Positions 60,513 through 64,000 of a DNA stretch of 64,000 nucleotides are shown here, piece after piece. Under the pieces are notes generated by a model. It did no database searches. It saw nothing but the letters and a program-made list of their open reading frames with translations, and was not told the DNA's origin. Position 1 is the first letter of the stretch. Every line of letters starts with the position of its first letter. Source of the stretch: RU20A sp042610495 (GTDB lineage Bacteria; Pseudomonadota; Alphaproteobacteria; Rhizobiales; Rhizobiaceae); assembly GCF_042610495.1 (NCBI RefSeq), contig NZ_JBHGAP010000001.1, positions 992,001 to 1,056,000 of the forward strand, in the 5' to 3' direction. A program made the position numbers and the translations under genes.

Positions 60513-61358
60513 ATGGCAGGGGCAGTTCCACAGACAGCGCTACCGGGCGGCATGTCCATTCCCGTGCTTGGCCTCGGAACCTGGACGATGGGCGAACGGG
60601 AGGAAGCGGCCGAAGGCGAGGCCGCCGCCCTCCGCCACGGCCTCGATCGCGGCATCACGCTCATCGATACGGCGGAAATGTATGGCGACGGCGGCGCCGA
60701 AGAGGTGGTGGCAGACGCGATGGCCGGCCGCCGCGACCAGGTCTTCCTCGTCAGCAAGGTCTATCCGTGGAATGCGAGCCGCACCGGCGCCATCGACGCC
60801 TGCGAGCGGAGCCTCGAACGGCTGAAGACGGATCATATCGACCTCTACCTTCTCCACTGGCGCGGTTCTCATCCCCTTGCCGATACGGTTGCTGCTTTCG
60901 AGGCGCTGAAGGCCGCCGGCAAGATCCGCGCCTGGGGCGTCTCCAATTTCGACGTCGCCGACATGGAAGAGCTGTTTGCAGTCGAAAACGGCAAGAACTG
61001 CGCCACCAATCAGGTGATGTACAACCTCACCCGGCGTGGCATCGAGTTCGATCTCTTGCCCTGGTGCCGGGCGCACGGCATGCCGGTCATGGCCTATTCC
61101 CCGATCGAGCAGGGCCTTCTCGCCCGCCATCCCGATCTCGTCCACATGGCCAAGGCCTATCAGGCAACGCCGGCGCAACTGGCACTCGCCTTCGTGCTCT
61201 CGCGTCCCGGCGTCGTGGCGATCCCCAAGACGTCGGACCCGCACCGCGTAGATGAAAACCTTGCAGCCCTGGATATTGCCCTGACCGATGGGGATCGGGA
61301 AAGGCTCGACGCCCTCTTTCCCCCGCCGCAACGAAAAATGCCGCTGGAGATGGTCTGA
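60513..61358 (+). CDS. Aldo/keto reductase
   Basis: NADPH-dependent TIM-barrel reductase of 281 residues. The catalytic residues are in LIDTAEMYGDGGAEEVV (Asp, Tyr), FLVSKVYPWN (Lys) and LYLLHWRG (His); the cofactor site IPKTSDPHRVDENLAAL is near the C-terminus. AGGAG lies 6 bases before the ATG. Substrate unknown. Confidence 0.93.
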   Translation: MAGAVPQTALPGGMSIPVLGLGTWTMGEREEAAEGEAAALRHGLDRGITLIDTAEMYGDGGAEEVVADAMAGRRDQVFLVSKVYPWNASRTGAIDACERSLERLKTDHIDLYLLHWRGSHPLADTVAAFEALKAAGKIRAWGVSNFDVADMEELFAVENGKNCATNQVMYNLTRRGIEFDLLPWCRAHGMPVMAYSPIEQGLLARHPDLVHMAKAYQATPAQLALAFVLSRPGVVAIPKTSDPHRVDENLAALDIALTDGDRERLDALFPPPQRKMPLEMV

Positions 61359-61369
61359 TCTCCAGCGGC
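61340..61369. terminator. Perfect inverted repeat overlapping the aldo/keto reductase stop
   Basis: GCCGCTGGAGAT (61340-61351) pairs exactly with 61358-61369 around a 6-base loop that contains the stop codon. It may end both this gene and the convergent ilvH transcript. Confidence 0.6.
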
Positions 61370-61395
61370 ACCGTGCCATCAAAACGAAGGCGTTG

Positions 61396-61968
61396 TCACA
61401 TGCCCTGCGGGCCGCGGTTCATGGCCGCGATCCCGGTGCGGCAGATCTCGTTGAGGCCGAGCGGCTTCATGACCGAGACGAACTGGTCGATCTTCGATGA
61501 CTTGCCGGTGATTTCAAAGATGAAGTGATCGACGGTCGCATCCACAACCTTGGCATGGAAGGCATCGGCCAGACGCAGGGTTTCGGCACGCGTTTCGCCC
61601 GAACCGACAACCTTGACCAGCGCCACCTCGCGCTCGATGGGACGCTCCTGCCCCAGCATGCGCGCACGCACCGTCAGATCCACGACGCGGTGCACGGGCA
61701 CGATGCGCTCGAGCTGGGCCTTGATCTGTTCGAGAACACCCGGCGTTCCCCGCGTCACGATGGTGATGCGCGACAGATGCGCCTCATGCTCGGTCTCGGA
61801 CACCGTCAGGCTCTCGATGTTGTAGCCGCGGCCGGAGAACAGGCCGATGACCCGGGCAAGAACGCCCGGCTCGTTATCGACCAGCACCGAAAGCGTGTGG
61901 CTTTCGACAGACTGCGTTTCCTTGGCGATGAAATAGGCCGATCCGGTCGGCTGTAGCTGTGCGTTCAT
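61396..61968 (-). CDS. ilvH: Acetolactate synthase small (regulatory) subunit
   Basis: Protein of 190 residues with an ACT domain for valine feedback (SHTLSVLVDNEPGVLARVIGLF) and the IlvH C-terminal domain. GGGAGGAACAGG precedes the ATG. It follows ilvI by 17 bases in one operon behind the leader-peptide attenuator. Confidence 0.97.
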   Translation of the reverse strand: MNAQLQPTGSAYFIAKETQSVESHTLSVLVDNEPGVLARVIGLFSGRGYNIESLTVSETEHEAHLSRITIVTRGTPGVLEQIKAQLERIVPVHRVVDLTVRARMLGQERPIEREVALVKVVGSGETRAETLRLADAFHAKVVDATVDHFIFEITGKSSKIDQFVSVMKPLGLNEICRTGIAAMNRGPQGM

Positions 61969-61985
61969 GGTCCTGTTCCTCCCGG

Positions 61986-63782
61986 TCAGACGAGCTGACG
62001 GCCCTTGGCATCGATGGCATTGGCAACCGCTTCGTCGGTCGCCTCGTCCGGCAGCAGCATCTCGTTATGCGCCTTGCCCGAGGGGATCATCGGGAAGCAG
62101 TTGGCGAGATTGGCGACACGGCAATCGAAGATCACCGGCGCTTTGGTGTCGATCATCTGAAGGATCGCCTGATCGAGATCCTGCGGCTTGTCGCAGCGGA
62201 TGCCGACGCCGCCATAGGCTTCGGCGAGCTTGACGAAATCGGGCATGGCCTCCGTATAGGAGTTCGACAGGCGGTTGCCGTGCAGGAGCTGCTGCCACTG
62301 GCGCACCATGCCCATGTACTGGTTGTTCAGGATGAAGATCTTCACCGGCAGGTTATACTGCACGGCGCAGCTCATTTCCTGGATGCACATCTGGATCGAG
62401 GCATCGCCGGCGATGTCGATGACGAGGCTGTCGGGATGGGCGACCTGCACGCCGATTGCCGCCGGGAAACCGTAGCCCATGGTGCCGAGGCCGCCCGAGG
62501 TCATCCAGCGGTTCGGCTTCTCGAAACCGTAGAACTGCGCAGCCCACATCTGGTGCTGGCCGACTTCGGTGGTGATGTAGGTGTCGCGGTCCTTGGTCAG
62601 CTCGTAGAGCCGCTGGATGGCGTATTGCGGCATGATGACATCGTTCGACGGCGTGTAGGAGAGCGACTTGCGCGCCCGCCAGCGCTCGACGCTCGTCCAC
62701 CAGTCATCCAGGCGGTTCTTGGCCAGGTCCTTGGCCGAGGAGCGCCACAGCATGACCATTTCCTCGAGCGCCAGGCCGACATCGCCGACGACGGGAATAT
62801 CGACGCGGACGTTCTTGTTGATCGAGGAGGGATCGATGTCGATGTGGATCTTCTTCGAATTCGGGGCAAAGGCGTTCAGCCGGCCGGTGATGCGGTCGTC
62901 GAAGCGCGCGCCGATGCAGACCATGACGTCGCAGTCATGCATCGCCATGTTCGCCTCGTAGGTGCCGTGCATGCCCAGCATGCCGAGCCAGTTCTTGCCC
63001 GAGGCCGGATAGGCGCCGAGACCCATCAGCGTCGAGGTGATCGGGAAGTCGGTGATCTCGACCAGCTCGCGCAGCAGCCGCGAGGCTTCCGGTCCGGAAT
63101 TGACGACGCCGCCGCCGGAATAGATGACCGGCCGGCGCGCCGTGCGCATCAGCTCGACGGCCTCCTGAATCCGCTTGCGATCGGCCTGCTTCTTCGGCTG
63201 GTAGCTCGACTGGATGGGCGAGACCGATGGCGGCGTGTAGGTGCCGGTCGCAAACTGCACGTCCTTCGGGATATCGACGACAACCGGGCCCGGACGGCCG
63301 GACTGCGCGATGCGGAACGCCTCGTGAATGGTGCGGGCCAGCTCGTTGACATCCTTGACCAGCCAGTTGTGCTTGGTGCAGGGCCGCGTGATGCCGACCG
63401 TGTCGCATTCCTGGAAGGCATCCGAACCGATGAGCGTGGTCGGAACCTGGCCGGAGAGGCAGACGAGCGGAATGGAGTCCATCAGCGCATCCTGCAGCGC
63501 CGTGACGACATTGGTCGCGCCGGGGCCGGAAGTGACGAGAACGACGCCGACCTTGCCGGTCGAGCGGGCATAGCCTTCGGCCATGTGGCCGGCGCCCTGC
63601 TCGTGCCGCACGAGAATGTGCTGGATGTCGTCCTGCTGGAAGATCTCATCATAGATCGGCAGCACGGCGCCGCCCGGATAGCCGAAGATATCCGTGACAC
63701 CATTGTCCTTCAGCGCCTGGAGAACGATCTCCGCGCCCGTCATCTGCATTTCCGTCCCGCTCATCGGCCTGTTTCCGTCCAT
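61986..63782 (-). CDS. ilvI: Acetolactate synthase large (catalytic) subunit
   Basis: ThDP-dependent enzyme of 598 residues, first step of branched-chain amino-acid synthesis. The N-terminal FGYPGGAVLPIYDEIF, catalytic glutamate in LVRHEQGAGHMAEGYAR, and the ThDP-binding GDASIQMCIQEMSCAVQYN LPVKIFILNN are clear. ATGs at 63782 and 63764 are both plausible; GGAAACAG motifs precede each. It is the first structural gene after the attenuator. Confidence 0.97.
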   Translation of the reverse strand: MDGNRPMSGTEMQMTGAEIVLQALKDNGVTDIFGYPGGAVLPIYDEIFQQDDIQHILVRHEQGAGHMAEGYARSTGKVGVVLVTSGPGATNVVTALQDALMDSIPLVCLSGQVPTTLIGSDAFQECDTVGITRPCTKHNWLVKDVNELARTIHEAFRIAQSGRPGPVVVDIPKDVQFATGTYTPPSVSPIQSSYQPKKQADRKRIQEAVELMRTARRPVIYSGGGVVNSGPEASRLLRELVEITDFPITSTLMGLGAYPASGKNWLGMLGMHGTYEANMAMHDCDVMVCIGARFDDRITGRLNAFAPNSKKIHIDIDPSSINKNVRVDIPVVGDVGLALEEMVMLWRSSAKDLAKNRLDDWWTSVERWRARKSLSYTPSNDVIMPQYAIQRLYELTKDRDTYITTEVGQHQMWAAQFYGFEKPNRWMTSGGLGTMGYGFPAAIGVQVAHPDSLVIDIAGDASIQMCIQEMSCAVQYNLPVKIFILNNQYMGMVRQWQQLLHGNRLSNSYTEAMPDFVKLAEAYGGVGIRCDKPQDLDQAILQMIDTKAPVIFDCRVANLANCFPMIPSGKAHNEMLLPDEATDEAVANAIDAKGRQLV

Positions 63783-63819
63783 GGTTCTGTTTCCGGCTCT
63801 GCTAGCTTGTTTGAAGACA

Positions 63820-63846
63820 TAAAAAAAGGCCCCGTCAGGAGCCTCG
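63820..63846 (-). terminator. Attenuator terminator in the ilvIH leader
   Basis: On the minus strand GAGGCTCC-TGAC-GGGGCC followed by seven T residues, 40 bases before ilvI. A competing perfect stem GCGCATGGG/CCCATGCGC (63898-63890 with 63859-63851), enclosing GGATGGT/ACCATCC, lies just upstream and can serve as the pause or antiterminator structure. Confidence 0.85.
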
Positions 63847-63876
63847 TTTTGCGCATGGGTGGCTATTGCCGGATGG

Positions 63877-63933
63877 TTACACCATCCTGCCCATGCGCCG
63901 TCCCACCACAAGAATGTTTGCGAAAATGTTCAT
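63877..63933 (-). CDS. ilvIH leader peptide (18 aa)
   Basis: ATG at 63933 gives MNIFANILVVGRRMGRMV and a stop. It contains two Ile, one Leu and three Val codons within 18 residues and sits directly before the pause and terminator hairpins, as in classical transcription attenuation by branched-chain aminoacyl-tRNA supply. No strong ribosome binding site is visible. Confidence 0.78.
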   Translation of the reverse strand: MNIFANILVVGRRMGRMV

Positions 63934-64000
63934 GGCCGACACCCGTAGCGGCAAAATGGCCCGTCGTCAACGTTTCCACGAAAACGGGCGACGCCTGCGA

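Overview
The window looks like a stretch of chromosome from an aerobic alphaproteobacterium of the Rhizobiales, most likely Rhizobiaceae (Shinella/Ensifer/Rhizobium-like). The grounds are the oxygen-dependent type cobalamin pathway (CobN/CobO/CobW/CobP/CobQ), the DUF1127 small proteins, an ExoD protein, typical rhizobial intergenic repeats, high GC with strong GC3 in every gene, and Bmt- and GlxA-type regulators. The taxon is inferred from gene content only. I see no rRNA, prophage, insertion sequence or CRISPR array; there is one tRNA (Lys, CTT).

Layout. 1-10.4 kb: cobalamin synthesis. cobE runs off the left edge, a TSUP permease follows, then cobO, cobN, cobW and cobP lie on the minus strand behind a clear cobalamin riboswitch, with cobQ upstream of it. 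11.1-14.5 kb: an OpuA/ProU-type betaine ABC transporter. 14.7-16 kb: an O-antigen ligase-like protein. 16.1-28.8 kb: a dispersed corrinoid/folate one-carbon cluster, which is the most interesting part of the window. It holds a homocysteine methyltransferase (bmt), a pyrrolysine-free MttB-type methyltransferase, a corrinoid protein, a DUF1638 protein, MTHFR with a separate zinc/cysteine domain protein, a methyl-THF:corrinoid methyltransferase, a ferredoxin/ASKHA corrinoid reactivator, and a QueG/MMACHC-like iron-sulfur protein. 28.8-31.7 kb: regulators (LysR, GlxA/AraC) and two DUF1127 proteins. 31.8-37.4 kb: a double-receiver response regulator, a large MscS-type channel and small secreted proteins. 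37.5-41.9 kb: an Rrf2 regulator and a complete sulfate ABC transporter. 42-49.4 kb: tRNA-Lys, PhzF, NUDIX, an endo/exonuclease, a DUF4189 protein, a CASTOR/POLLUX-type channel and an aminotransferase. 49.5-50.7 kb: ilvC with a duplicated 3' end. 50.7-61.4 kb: TetR, four small secreted proteins, Lrp plus aspartate racemase, HxlR plus quinone reductase, a RecD-like helicase, an AbrB-family permease, a PemK/MazE toxin-antitoxin pair and an aldo/keto reductase. 61.4-64 kb: ilvIH behind a leader-peptide attenuator.

How the genes may work together. Betaine enters through the OpuA-type transporter. MttB-type chemistry could move a methyl group from a quaternary amine to the corrinoid protein, and from there to tetrahydrofolate (gene at 25698) for oxidation by MTHFR. 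The same corrinoid protein, with the bmt-type homocysteine methyltransferase, the pterin-binding protein and the reactivator, also matches the parts of a split, multi-subunit methionine synthase. Two near-identical operators of the SahR type, one in front of bmt and one in front of the pterin-binding gene, favour a methionine-cycle role for at least these parts. Cobalamin genes at the left edge would supply the cofactor.

Starts were chosen from ribosome binding sites and family alignment by eye; no database search was run.
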